Shown one piece after another: positions 24,886 through 35,479 of a DNA stretch of 64,000 nt (positions within the stretch are counted from its first letter, which is position 1; each line of letters starts with the position of its first letter). The stretch spans positions 61,938,242-62,002,241 of the forward strand of contig OZ038381.1 in the NCBI GenBank assembly GCA_964036045.1, written 5' to 3'. The notes under the pieces were generated by a model. The model had not been told where the DNA came from. It did no database searches and saw only the letters and a list, made by a program, of their open reading frames with translations. The position numbers were made by a program, and so were the translations under genes. The DNA is from Eutreptiella sp. 'Long Island Sound 2002' (Eukaryota > Euglenozoa > Euglenophyceae > Eutreptiales > Eutreptiaceae).

Positions 24886-24957
24886 ACCCAAAAAAAGAGG
24901 GCAATGACAAAACACAGGCAAGCAGGCACATCTCAAATAAGGACACCACGGTTTCAT

Positions 24958-26053
24958 TCATCCATGAGACAACAGGTAAGCCACACAAGTGGCGTGGTGT
25001 CGCCAGGTTGCAGACAAAGTTGGTAATGGCGGCCCAAAGGGGCACAATGGGATGCCTTTGTGCCCGATACGGGCCGTGTAACGTGTTTTGTTGCACCGCC
25101 CGCAGCTCCCAACCCGTGCTGCTCCCAACTTGTGCATGACATGGATGGACACCCATTCATCTGCACTATCATTTTTAGCATCCTCACAAACATCATTTGC
25201 AACATTCACTGCCACCTCTGTGCAAGGGTGTGCACCCGCAAAAAAGCATGCATGACAAACCAAACATGTGCTACACCACATGCGCACCAAATGCTTGCAT
25301 GTGGAACACTCCATACCATTGCAAAAAGTGAAGAAGTCATGGTTGCCAGCAAGTGTGTGAGGGGTACCATCTGGTGCAACAATTGCAACCACATCTACCT
25401 TGTGTGTTCTGCACCCTTTCCTAACAATGCCCTTGTAGCCAGCGGTGTACACGGCCCTCAGGTAAAGCGTAGGATGTCACCATCATCGGCCACTACTTTA
25501 GCAAACAACCAAGGCACACAAGCACAGACACCAAAAGAAGACAAACAACTCGACGACGTGCCGCGCCCCCGTGGGTCCTTGCATTGTACGTATTGAAGCA
25601 TTGTAGCTTCCACCAATTCTCGTGCACTCATTTGCCGTGAAACCCTTTACCGTGGCCGCAAAACAAACGTGCACGCACCCAAGTACCATGCCACTGCCAC
25701 TCCTTGTCACTTTGCACATTGCCGTAAAGGGTGCAAAATGGAATGCAATGCCATGCACATGCTGAAAACATGTGTCTCCACAAGGTCCTGCATACCAGTG
25801 GTGAACCTCCCACGCAACGACATGGGACACTCTACAACGACTTTAGCAAGACGAAATGTTCGCAACAGCGCAAAGACAAGCCACAAACTAACCCACTGTG
25901 CATGCGGCCTTTCGGGGCCAACACCTCCCACATCCTAGACATTCGCACGTTGGCAAAGTGCTTTACCATGTGCTCCTTGAGGTGTGCCCATTCTACCAAG
26001 GCACGGTCGCGATGCACATGTGCTGCATCCAACTCATCTTGGTTTGACACCAT
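24958..26053 (-). pseudogene. Decayed Cys-rich coding sequence of unknown function
   Basis: The longest frame (25452 to 24958, 164 aa) contains HTLAGNHDFFTFCNGMECST, then CKHLVRMWCSTCLVCHACFF and HPC. This gives a dense C-x4-C-x2-C ... C-x2-C-x2-C ... H-x-C arrangement suggestive of zinc binding. Further downstream are CGRCNKTRYTARIGHKGIPL and CPFG. Upstream minus-strand frames (from 26053: HVHRDRALVEWAHLKEHMVK, then 25830-25498) read like protein but are separated by stops or shifts, so the gene is decayed or has several introns. It is followed upstream by a fragment of the main satellite. I do not recognise a family; a transposon or retroelement protein is one possibility. Confidence 0.35.
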
Positions 26054-26054
26054 G

Positions 26055-26375
26055 AAACACCATTATGGAGGCAATCCCTTGCCGTTTGAAGGGTCCCCTA
26101 CGCGTCAGAGCGGGTGACAAAATCAGCACGGGCCAATGGGCGGATTGGCTACATAACCCGTGCCGCCTAAAAGGGGTCCCCAATGCCTCAAAATGGGGGA
26201 CAAAATGAGGAGCCGCCCACAAAAGTGACGATCGCTTGTGTAACCCCTACCGTATGGGAGGTCCGCAACGCTCCCGAGCAGGGGAAACAATCATACGTGG
26301 CACACAAATGGGCGGATTGGCTACATATCCCTTGCCAGAGGGGGGCTCACCAATGCCTAAGAGTTGGGGACAAAA
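26055..26375 (-). repeat. Detached main-satellite fragment (inverted)
   Basis: About four monomers in the minus orientation (GGGCGGATTGGCTACATAAC near 26139; GGGGACAAAATGAGGAG near 26194). It lies 1.6 kb beyond the main field and is separated from it by the Cys-rich coding remnant. A dispersal or internal insertion event is implied. Confidence 0.8.
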
Positions 26376-26384
26376 TCAGTCTAA

Positions 26385-26680
26385 AAAGCAAACACTTATT
26401 TGGTTACTAATTTTTTTGCTGCTAAAAAAATTGATTTCTTTTTTTTCGAATTCGAGAAAAAAAATAAATTTATTTTCTTCGCAAGTAATTTACTATGTAA
26501 AACAATAATCATTTTAACTAAATATACTACTTAGTAAAAATATATTAAAAAATCTACCACGTAAATTACCTGGTAAAAACCCGGCCCGCAAGGGAAGAAG
26601 CTAGTAACTAAATGTTTCCTTACTAACTTTTGCAGTTTAGTGAAAAAAGATTCTTGACTAAGTTTTACCATGGACCCACA
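26385..26680. repeat. AT-rich segment with degenerate TTACTAA/TTAGTAA dyads
   Basis: A sharp drop in GC. Motifs GGTTACTAA, TTTACTATG, TTAACTAAAT, CTTAGTAAAA, CTAGTAACTAAA, CTTACTAACTT and TTTAGTGAAA alternate in both orientations at roughly 20-60-bp intervals, and a TTTTCGAATTCGAGAAAA dyad sits near 26443. An inverted pair ATTTGGTTACTAA (26398) / TAGTAACTAAAT (26602) could bound a ~210-bp MITE-like insertion. No gene. Confidence 0.4.
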
Positions 26681-26689
26681 TACACCTAC

Positions 26690-27320
26690 CTGCAGCACGG
26701 AGTGAACAAGTGGGGGTCCCAAGTCTTAGTGATCACGGTAGATGTGCCGAAATTACCGAGGCAAGTTAAATATGCACCAAGATTCCGCACACCCACCAAC
26801 CACAAAACGGGGTGAACTAGTGGGCACTGCAAACATGCACTTCAACAAAAACAAAGCAAGCCCATGTGCTCAAACCACAAAATTGCGTACCTGGGCCACC
26901 TTCCTACGGCCTAGTACTCAAAGTTGAGGTCGCAAATTGCAGTTTCAAGCTTAATCTACACCACCAACCCACCCACCTAATGGTGGCCAACCGGGGTGAA
27001 CAAGCACTCCAAACAAATACTACAACCAAAAAGAAAGCACGCCCACATGTTCAAACCACAAAGCAAGCTACCACTTACCTAAAACCTAGTGTCTGCCGTT
27101 GACATCGGCCATTGTTTCAACCTAAATATGCAGCACTATCCTGGGCAGTCAACCAGGTCACCATGTTTCTGGTCCAAACAAGCACTGCACCGAAAAACAG
27201 AGCAAGCCCATGAGTTCAAACTACAAAACAACCTATTTGAGACACTTTCCTAAAGCTTAGCACCCACCAGCAATGTGGCCCATTGCAAATACAACCTAAA
27301 CTGGCACCTCCATGTGCCCA
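26690..27320. repeat. Three-unit tandem repeat, period ~165-181 bp
   Basis: GCAAGCCCATGTGCTCAAAC (26856), GCACGCCCACATGTTCAAAC (27037) and GCAAGCCCATGAGTTCAAAC (27202) mark successive diverged units. Each unit also contains AACAAGCACT and a cctAGT/tTAGC...ACC segment. No coding signal. Confidence 0.65.
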
Positions 27321-27329
27321 TAAAATTCA

Positions 27330-29830
27330 TAACTTTGGCCTACACAGTCGAATTTAGACAAGCAAATGGGAGGTAGTTTTTCGCGCCAAACAAATTGAAA
27401 GGTCGGAACCTCAAAGGCGGATTGCTGAATGAACCATCAGGCTGTAGATGGCTGCTGCGAAAGGGCTGCACATTTGTGGTAACGAAAAATTTCTTGTGGC
27501 TTCCAGCTATTTTTGAATCTGTAGCCAAAACACCAAAGCGGAAATGTGGCAACAACCCATGCATGGCAAGAACAACATGTGCACTCACACAGATCGATAT
27601 TTTTCTCTAACTCGTGAAATTAAAACGTGTTTTGTCAACGGGGATGTTGTTGCACTGTGTGCGCACTGCGTGCAGTGCCCACGCTATGAAACCTAGCCAG
27701 GGAGGAAGGGAGGAAACCACCATGCATTTATGCAGGCATCACAAGGGTCTTCATATCCTTGGTGGTTGGTGGCCGTGGCCAAGCATAGTCTATTCTGGCG
27801 TGAGTGTGTTAGAAGATGGTGGCAGTCTTCTGAGGACATATGCATTCCGCCTTGACCCGATTGGGGCCCAACTTGTAGCAACATGCAGCACTATGTGGGC
27901 CGTTCCTGATAAGCCATGCTACTGATTCGCGAGGATCCGAGAGTGCGGATGTGGGGTTCGAGTGCGAGCTCATACAAAGAATCCACCACAAACATTGTTT
28001 CCAAGAGATAGCAAGGCATTGGCCATGAAGGTTGGAATCCGCTTAGGAGTGTGTAACAACCCAATTTCCCATTTGTTGCATTGCGAATGTACAAGATGTC
28101 CGCTCATTCCCAATCATCATAATCCAAGATCCACCGATAACAAAGAACGTGCAGCAAAACCGGGTGAAAATGGGCTAAAATGGCTAAACTAGGTGAAAAT
28201 GGGTGGCAACTAAAATGTGCCACATCCTCAATGCCCAAGAAGCGTAAAAACCCTGTTATGGAACAACAAAACCTGTGAAAAGGGGCCAAAACTAGGGTTC
28301 AAGGAGTTGCCGACATACAAAACTTTGCACTGCATGCGCAATGCGTGCACAGCATTCCCAATCATGATGTTGGTATTGGCTTGCACTTTTTTTGCGTGCA
28401 ATAAAATCGGGGGCAGAGCAGCGTTTAGTTAGCATTACAGCAGATCGATGCAAGTTAGAACGGGCAACTGCAGGCCCCTCCCCCGCAGGCTGGCACAGAT
28501 AGGCGCGTGCCACAACAGCGCACTTGCAACTAGCAAGTGGTGGTGGTTAGCCTTGGAGGGGATGGATAAGGGGGGGAAGGGGGTACAGCAAGGGATGGAC
28601 CACGCTCGTGAGCTTGGTGGGCTTGCACAGGGCAGCTTCCAACAGTCTTACCCTGCATTGAGCAAACCATTTGCAACACAAACTCAAATGGTTGTGGTCC
28701 CAGGTGTGTCTGTGTGTGTGGGTGGGTGGGTGGGTGGAATGATAGATGGGCGTGTGTGAGCTTAACCACCCACCCTGTTGAAACTGCAGGCTGCTTCATA
28801 AGCCATTGTCTTGTGATGCATGTCAATGTTTCTAGTTTTGGAATATTGCAAGAAAACCTGATGGCCAAGAACTTCGTGTGGCATGATACGCTGGCCAAAT
28901 GTGTGAGCCTGTTCCTCAACATCTCATTCCGCCAGTCAAAACCCTCAGGAGTATCTCATTTCTCTTGTAACACTTCACAGATCGCCATGAAGCATTCAAA
29001 GGTTGGATGGGGGGTGGGGGGGGTTGGATGGCTCCCAAGTATTTTTCAAGCCACGTAAGGGACACCATGCTCACCCTGTCCACCTGTTAGCTGTTAACGG
29101 AGGAGGCATGCCTCCTCAGTGTTATCACAAGAATGCCAGCAATTAGTGCCGCATCAAGGCATTGTTCTGGTACCACTACACACCTTGCACCTTGCGCAGG
29201 ACAGCGTCTGCCAGGGGCACTTCTGCAAGTGGATGTCCATCGACTGTTTGCTCGTTCTTACGCTACATTGAGGGTTCGGGCAGCGCTCTAGTGCAAATCC
29301 ACAAACTAAAGCGGTAATTTGGCGATGGGTCGTGGTGCCAGAGACATACAGGTTGAGGTGTGGTGTCAGAGGCATACAGGTTTCAGGTGTGTGTGGATAC
29401 GAGCCTACTTCATCAACATACTAGAAATTGCTGGATGGTGGCCAGAGCAAGCATCATTTGGCTATAGCCTGTGGCCTTTTCTTAGGAATCATGCCTGGAT
29501 CCCATCTCCAAACGAAATTGGTCAACACATGCCATCCCGAGCATTTGACTAGTTTTCGTCCAAAGACATCATAATTTATCTAAAATTGGTATCTCTGGAT
29601 GGCGATGAGTGGAAAGATGGTTTCAAGGCACCAGGCCTGGCTGAGAGAACCAGCGAAAGAAGAAATGTTGGACCGGGGAAAGTTGACACACTATATCAGG
29701 CTGCGGGAAAGAGATCGGAAAAGGCACAACCACCTACTCTAGACGTCCACAAACTGCAGTATTTCAGTGGGCTACTGTGAGGCTCAGGAAAATCACACAA
29801 GCAGCGAGGCAACAGAGATTTGATCACCAA
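27330..29830. other. 2.5 kb without a recognisable gene
   Basis: Short overlapping frames occur on both strands. The best are 28714-29058 (+), with FGILQENLMAKNFVWHDTLA and VSLFLNISFRQSKPSGV, and 29319-29552 (+), with FINILEIAGWWPEQASFGYS. They may be fragments of a decayed gene but have no motif I can name. A (GGGT)n stretch lies at 28718-28738. Confidence 0.3.
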
Positions 29831-29838
29831 AACACAAA

Positions 29839-30647
29839 GACAGGCCCCCGGGGGGGGCGACCCCTTGGCTCTGGACGCCAACTACCCCCCCAACTAACTG
29901 TTGGCCGGAGGCTCCTTGGGGGGGGGGGGGGGGGGGGGGGGGGGGCATTGGAGGGGGGGGTCTAGGAGGGGCGATGGGGGGGTGTGACCTAATTAAAAAA
30001 CAGACAAATGCAAACCAGAGGTACGAGGTAGAGGTAGAGGGGCGATGGGGGGGGGGGGCTCCGGGAGGGTCGGTTGGGGGGGGGGGGGGTCCAGGTGGGG
30101 CGATTTGGGGTGTTGGGGGGGGGGGGGGGGCACAGGCTCCCCTTACCTCCCCTTGCCCTCCCTCTAACCATAGCATCACCATAAACCTAACCCTAACCTT
30201 TGCAGCCAGTTGGTTTGGCCATGCCAGCCATGTTGATTGGGCTGAACAAGATCCCTCCAATTTCGTTCATGGCTGCTTTTGCCACATCATTGCTCTCCAT
30301 TTTGGACCCCAACACTCACTCTGACCCTAGCCTAGGGTGAGAGCCAGGGCTAGGGTTAGGGCTGGGGTTAAGGTTAGGGTTAGGGTTAGGTGTAGGGATA
30401 GGAGTAGGCTGAGGGTTGGGGGTGGGTGTTAGAGTCAAGGTTGGCTGTAAGGATAGTGTTGGGGTGCAAATTGGACAAAATTTTCCTTAGGGCACCTTTG
30501 GTGTTCATGGAGCATCGGGCGCCTGAGGGCGACACCTTTGGCAACTAACTGTTGGCCGAAGGCCCCTAGGGGGGGGGGGGGGGGGCAGGGGTAGTTGGCG
30601 TCCTAGGACCCGCGGAGTCGCCCCCCCCCCCCCCACGTGGACAGGCC
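29839..30647. mobile_element. Inverted-repeat element (~0.79 kb) with 8-bp flanking direct repeat
   Basis: GACAGGCC at 29839-29846 and again at 30640-30647 brackets an element. Its ends are inverted repeats: the left end reads GGGGGGGGCGACCCC...GGACGCCAACTACCCC; the right end in reverse complement reads GGGGGGGGCGACTCC...GGACGCCAACTACCCC. Inside lie very long G-runs (29924-29966, 30046, 30078, 30115, 30569), telomere-like motifs and the direct pair AACTAACTGTTGGCCG(G/A)AGGC at 29895 and 30543. An 8-bp duplication is the known signature of hAT, P, KDZ and a few other superfamilies. There is no transposase, so it is non-autonomous. Confidence 0.55.
30183..30425. repeat. Interstitial telomere-like repeats in opposite orientations
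   Basis: CCTAACCCTAACC occurs at 30187-30199. Beyond it, between about 30340 and 30400, degenerate TTAGGG units appear (GGGCTAGGGTTAGGGCTGGG, GGTTAGGGTTAGGGTTAGG), followed by diverged GGGTTGGGGG. This sits inside the inverted-repeat element at 29.84-30.65 kb. Confidence 0.6.
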
Positions 30648-30746
30648 GGCCAAAACATGCGGCTTAAAAGCTCAAAGGGCTGTTACTGACGGGGTATATG
30701 GTTTTCGAAGCAGTGGGCGGCGGTAACAGAAAAACAGAAATGTTCC

Positions 30747-32236
30747 GTGTCTGTTGCTCACACGCAACCATGTCCTGGTTTTCACATGTGCACCAAGGGG
30801 AACATACACTGTGACACTGGCAGTAAGTTGCCATCCCTCTGCTTGACCCCCCATGCAAACAGGCGCCCGCCAAGCACCAGTGTGCCTGCATTGCATCGTG
30901 AATTTCTGTGCAAGTCCCTGGGCTGTTTTCGAAAACCAACCCCATCAGTGATGGCAATCTGTCAGTCCTACAAGCCGTGCGTGCCTACTGATGAGCTTGA
31001 AAACTGGATCAAATCCGGCCAGTGGAAATGCAACTGCACCCAGCTACACTCCCAATTTGGTGTGCTGCTGGTCAATGGTCATGTCTTTACACGTGACTTC
31101 ACCTGGCTGTCCAGAATGTCCCCTGGGCTGGACCCCGCGGGTTTTGAACAAAATATGAAAAATCGACTCGTACCACCTTGACCTTGACGGTACGACGGTA
31201 CCAAAGCGGCCTGTGCCAGTGTGTGCCCCTCCAGCAGACAGAATCACAGATCGCCTTTCCCGAGTCTCCACCCTAATCCGCCAACAAAATGAGAACTATG
31301 CAAAGCACAACTGGCATCACCAGACAGTGTCCGGAATGTCCAAGGAGTGTCACTCCTTTTGGCAAAAATTGGTGAACCAGGAAGAAAGTAAGTTAAAGTC
31401 TGGTTTGAAAACAATCTCTAAAGCAGTGTGCCACGATGTACAGTGTGCACTCCATGAAATGCATTTCTAAGTGACACTTCCCGGGGAACGTTGACAGCTC
31501 AAATCCTCAAGGAAGCATACAGTGGTTTCCTTCATGCCACTGCAAATTGCCCCGCCAAATGTCCTGTGACCACCATTCGAAAACAACTGAGTCTGCTGCC
31601 GGGGTCGTTCGTGTTGGGACCTTTTGACAAAGGCACATCACAGCTGTGGATGGTATGTCAGGGGTATTTTTACCCCCAGTTTTACGCCCATTTCTATCAC
31701 TCCCCAAAACGTTCTACTGAAGCTATCAGGTCCAGCTCCTCGGAACATGCATCCTTTGAGCTTTCTGATTATCTGATCACTGCCGCCAACTTGTGTAAAC
31801 AATGAGCACAATTATGCCCGCTGACATGCCCCCACCAGTGACTCACCAGGGGCCTGCGCAATCCAATAGTACACCACCCCGGGGTTGCCTGCCGCGCATC
31901 AGCACATGAGCCGCTGACATCATTGTGCAACTGTCAGGCGATGGTGCGACCATCATAAGAACCACCCCTTTGCAATTTGCAGGGGTGTACCAATCCCCCA
32001 AAGAATTGTACACCCAACCAACCCCGAACCCTCCTCCAATTCATGCAACTGCGTCATGTCTGCCTGCAGAACATTTGTGTTTTTGCCGGGGCATTGTTGA
32101 CAGTGGAAAACCCGCACCCAACCTAGTCCTACAGTCGTGGATCACCGAATATCAACTTGGACCAAAACTAATTTCTTCCCTGTCCCCGGCTCACAACTGC
32201 TTGTCAAGTAAAAGTCCCAAGAAAAGAAGGCTATAA
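30747..32236 (+). pseudogene. Degenerate retroelement fragment, N-terminal part of a reverse-transcriptase-like protein
   Basis: Three frames in order. 30747-31181 carries SGQWKCNCTQLHSQFGVLLV then NGHVFTRDFTWLSR. 31213-31470 carries RLSRVSTLIRQQNENYAKHN. 31491-31805 carries IRKQLSLLPGSFVLGPFDKG then SQLWMVCQGYFYPQFYAHFY. The order C-x-C...GHV.T.D, a charged linker, then DKG...L.VC..Y resembles the region preceding the catalytic core in some eukaryotic retroelement reverse transcriptases (known pattern, recalled, not searched). The catalytic YxDD core is not visible downstream, and the frames are separated by stops. The last frame (31925-32236) shows no motif. Confidence in coding origin is moderate, in family low. 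Confidence 0.4.
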
Positions 32237-32239
32237 TGA

Positions 32240-33420
32240 AGGCACAAGAGATGCTAACGCACACCCATACAATAGCCTCAGTAAACTCATGGGACGGTTA
32301 GGGAGCTCATTTATTTAGTGTCTGGATGTGTACATCATGAAGGCACAGTCAACCATCCCGAGGTCTGACAAGCCAGTGTACCCGGCGAGCCAGCTTCGTA
32401 ATTGGGCCCACAGAAAAACTTTGCTCCATGCTACATGGCTCATTGTCAGCAAGGTGATCATTTTGAGTCATACATATTGTCCCCCCCCCCCCGCCCCCAC
32501 AAACACCACTCCACCACGTTACGCCAGATAATTGTGTAGGGTCGTAGTTGATCAGTGACAGGCTCGTTTTCCCTCCTTTTTTGCACGGCGGTTTCCCACG
32601 CCTGGGTTTGCAAGAAGAATTCATTTCACACAAAAGCATGCTAAACACAGCCTTTTTCATGTACAAAAGTGTGCCAAGGCTGAAAAAGGAATAGGCAGAC
32701 TGATCTGGCCTGGCTGTGGAAGACGCAGCGAGACTGGGTTTCCCCTGCCCCCTCTCCCTTCTCTCTTCAAGAAACAGTCACCGTGAATGTATCAAACAGG
32801 ACAAAGCGGACCACATAAGAGAAGGTGAAGCAATGGAAAAAATCAGGCCCACCCCTAGAGCGATTGTCCAGTTAACGGAGTGCCCCACGCGTTATTTTGT
32901 TCCACTATCTGCTGGTGCAGCCAACAAAGCGCAGGCATCAGATCTTCCCTATGAATTTCTGGAGACATTTCTTTAATGTCATACTCCAGCCATTTGTATT
33001 GGAACCAGGGGGTGTCGCCTCAATCCAACTCATCATCTACCACTAAACACTCCTTGTGCCTCTTCCGCTCAAAAACTACGTAAGCACATGCTGCACATAC
33101 CCCCTTGATGAGCAAGTAGTCTTTCCTCGGTGTTGAACTTCAACTGGCATTTTTTGCCCTAAACCAGAGCCAGAGGCCACAGTGCTGATGAAATCCCATG
33201 AGCAGGCAGGCACAAAGTGCACAAATCGAGTGGTCTAACTCTCTGCACAGAGGGAGGGTTTGTTTTTCAATTTACTTGGACGTTTAAAAAAATCTTGGAA
33301 ACTGAGGACAGCAGTAGAGCTGGGAAAGCGGGGCAGATTCAGTGACTGACCCTGCCCTACCCTTGTGGTCGCATGGGAACGCTCTGCACGAGAAAACTTC
33401 GATGATGTTCCATAACGGTG
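32240..33420. other. 1.2 kb without a recognisable gene
   Basis: Only short frames on both strands (for example 32716-32976 +). A C-run occurs at 32480-32492. No repeat family is shared with the rest of the window. Confidence 0.3.
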
Positions 33421-33424
33421 TCCT

Positions 33425-33736
33425 TCACCTGTCACACTTGACATGACATCCCTGTTGAGTGTCGCACTCCACAGGACTCTCTAGCTCCATTTTTTTTGTT
33501 TCTCCTTGACATTCCATGACCCATGTGACACCACATTCATTGTGCACCACATGCAGACATGCCCATTCATCCCAGGTGCAGTATGCTTTGTATGCTCCTG
33601 TGCAATAGGCTACTGCTGGATTTGAAACTGGTTGGACCCAGCCCACACCAGTGTTTCCTGCTTCACACCCAGGAGTTTGCAAGTTGCGAAGCCAAATTGA
33701 GCTGCAGCTTGCGGCAACAGGGATGTGCTTATCCAC
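33425..33736 (-). CDS. Hypothetical Cys/Trp-rich fragment, 103 aa
   Basis: Starts MDKHIPVAASCSSIWLRNLQ and contains AVAYCTGAYKAYCTWDEWAC, then NECGVTWVMECQGETKK and SPVECDTQQGCHVKCDR. Nine to ten cysteines are concentrated in the C-terminal half, suggesting metal or disulfide binding if real. The continuation past the stop at 33425 has further protein-like sequence, so this may be one exon of a decayed gene. No family recognised. Confidence 0.25.
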   Translation of the reverse strand: MDKHIPVAASCSSIWLRNLQTPGCEAGNTGVGWVQPVSNPAVAYCTGAYKAYCTWDEWACLHVVHNECGVTWVMECQGETKKMELESPVECDTQQGCHVKCDR

Positions 33737-34406
33737 AAGGGGTAGGGTGTGAATTCAGAGACAGCCCCAGATTTTTGGGAAACCCCAGGGGCTTAAAAAT
33801 GACCCACTCCCATTGGGGCAGGAGGGGGGAGGGGGTGTTGGGGTCTCACCCACCCACCACCCAATCTGACTCAAAGGCAAAAAATGGAAGTTGTTTTCTT
33901 CTGGTGCCTTTGGTGCTGGTTCAAACCCTTGAAAATAGCCCACAGAGCCATGAACCATTCGCTGAATAACTCAAGTTCAACGAGAAGGTGCCATTAGATG
34001 TCTCCCTGGCAACACCACTTGCTGCTCAATTGTCGAATGTTGCCTTGATTTCGCGACTCACACTATCAAATCACCCCACCCATCCCCGCGGGGTCTCCCA
34101 ATACCTACTTACCCATAACTTGCCAAACACCTCCCCTACCCCAGCCTCCCATGGGTGGGCCAAACACTGGGCATCCCGGAGCCACAAAAACATAGGGTAG
34201 GAGGTAGTGATGATGTCACTCCCCCGTTGTGTGCTGTGGAGTGTCTACACAATGCAATGGTCGGTTGTATTTGTTGCAGCAACCAGAAGGCAAGTACTTT
34301 GGGCAGATATCATGCGCAAAAGACACTTGCTACAGCTCATGTTGGCCAAAGAGCCCCCCAAAAAGCAAGAAGAAGGCTGCTGCACACCAAGTTAGTGTGC
34401 AAATAT

Positions 34407-35302
34407 CTCTCGGGGTTGTTGCATTATGCGCCAACTCGGGTGGGTTTTCGATGGTTGTCGTCATTGTTGCCTTATTTCTGCCCACTGTGCGTCCCGTAGG
34501 GGGGGGTATGTGGGGTATATTCGGAAAGCCCTTGAAAAGGGCTATTCAGAACACCCCAGGTTTGCATGCTGGACTGCCGATATGTTTGAGATTTTCGTCC
34601 ATTTTGGACGGTGTGTGTGCTGCCTGCTGCCCCGTTTTGTCAACAGGCAGCTACCATGTCTTCATACAAATTCACTCCACGGGCTGTTGCTTCCCCTGGT
34701 GCACCACAAAAGCCTTTGGTGCGCAAAAGAGCTCGCTCCGGGGGTGCAGAGTGGGTGCAAGTGACTTGACATCCTGCCAAGCAAGCGAAGAAGTCTGGGT
34801 GAAGTCAGGGTACAGTGAGGCCATTGCATGGCGCAAGGTCCGGCTGACCAAACAGCGAAATGTGGACCTCACAACTGATGGCCTGTGGGCCATGCCTCTG
34901 AACACAGGGTGGGTGCCTGTGAAGGCACGCAGGCTGCAGGACTGGGAAAAATTGAAAAAATATGTGCCCATTCACAAGCAGGGCGACCTGTGCCCCAGTG
35001 GAGTCCCAGCCCTTGTGGAACGGGGCAACAATGCGGACGATTCGGGTTCGGAATAATCAGCGGTCCCCTGTGCATTGCTCCGTCCCGTGTATCGTCGAGT
35101 TTCCAGCTGTTTGCTCAAAATTATGGTCACCCCCCCCCCAACCCATACATTTCTGAAATGGCCTTTTCACATAGATTTCAAAAAGTATACATATCCCCCC
35201 CCCCCAGGGAACGATATTTTGGCACATCGGATGAAAAATTGAAAAACCCCGGGAAAAATGCCAAAACCCACCGCGTTGGCGCACAATGAATGTCCTCGAG
35301 AG
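34407..35302 (+). mobile_element. 896-bp DNA transposon with ~38-bp terminal inverted repeats
   Basis: The left end CTCTCGGGGTTGTTGCATTA...TGCGCCAACTCGGGTGGG is matched by the reverse-complemented right end CTCTCGAGGACATTCATTGT...GCGCCAACGCGGTGGG. ATAT flanks both sides (34403-34406, 35303-35306). The empty-site paralogue at 58 kb reads GCAAATTTTCTTG where the filled site minus element would read GCAAATATTCATG. The duplication could be ATAT (4 bp) or TA with a 1-bp longer inverted repeat. The short interior makes it non-autonomous; it carries a protein-like segment described separately. Confidence 0.8.
34655..35056 (+). CDS. Small basic protein-like ORF inside the transposon, two frames
   Basis: From ATG 34655 one frame reads MSSYKFTPRAVASPGAPQKP then LVRKRARSGGAEWVQVT and a stop. 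An overlapping frame continues GYSEAIAWRKVRLTKQRNVD, WAMPLNTGWVPVKARRLQDW, EKLKKYVPIHKQGDLCPSGV and ends NNADDSGSE at 35056. The basic N-terminus (RKRAR) could be a nuclear localisation signal. The frames may be joined by a short intron, or the gene may be frameshifted. It is too small for a typical transposase and may be a captured gene or accessory protein. Unrecognised. Confidence 0.35.
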   Translation, partial: HVFIQIHSTGCCFPWCTTKAFGAQKSSLRGCRVGASDLTSCQASEEVWVKSGYSEAIAWRKVRLTKQRNVDLTTDGLWAMPLNTGWVPVKARRLQDWEKLKKYVPIHKQGDLCPSGVPALVERGNNADDSGSE

Positions 35303-35479
35303 ATATTCATGTACCATCATGTTTGAGTGTCACCAAGGATGCAACACTACCCTCCACCAAATGGAAAAAGCAAAACCCAAGACCACTGTCTTTGGCCACA
35401 TGCCTACACATCCATCAACAACCTTTAGCACCTCATCCGCATTCCTCATTTGTATGTCTATCAACAAGCATTCTACAGC

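Noticed and set aside
27934-27975. tRNA gene suggested by GGGTTCGAGTGCGAGC
   Set aside because: No matching acceptor or D-arm upstream and no cloverleaf; B-box resemblance only.
29793-30260. 155-aa Pro-rich minus-strand ORF
   Set aside because: Produced by the long G/C runs inside the inverted-repeat element.
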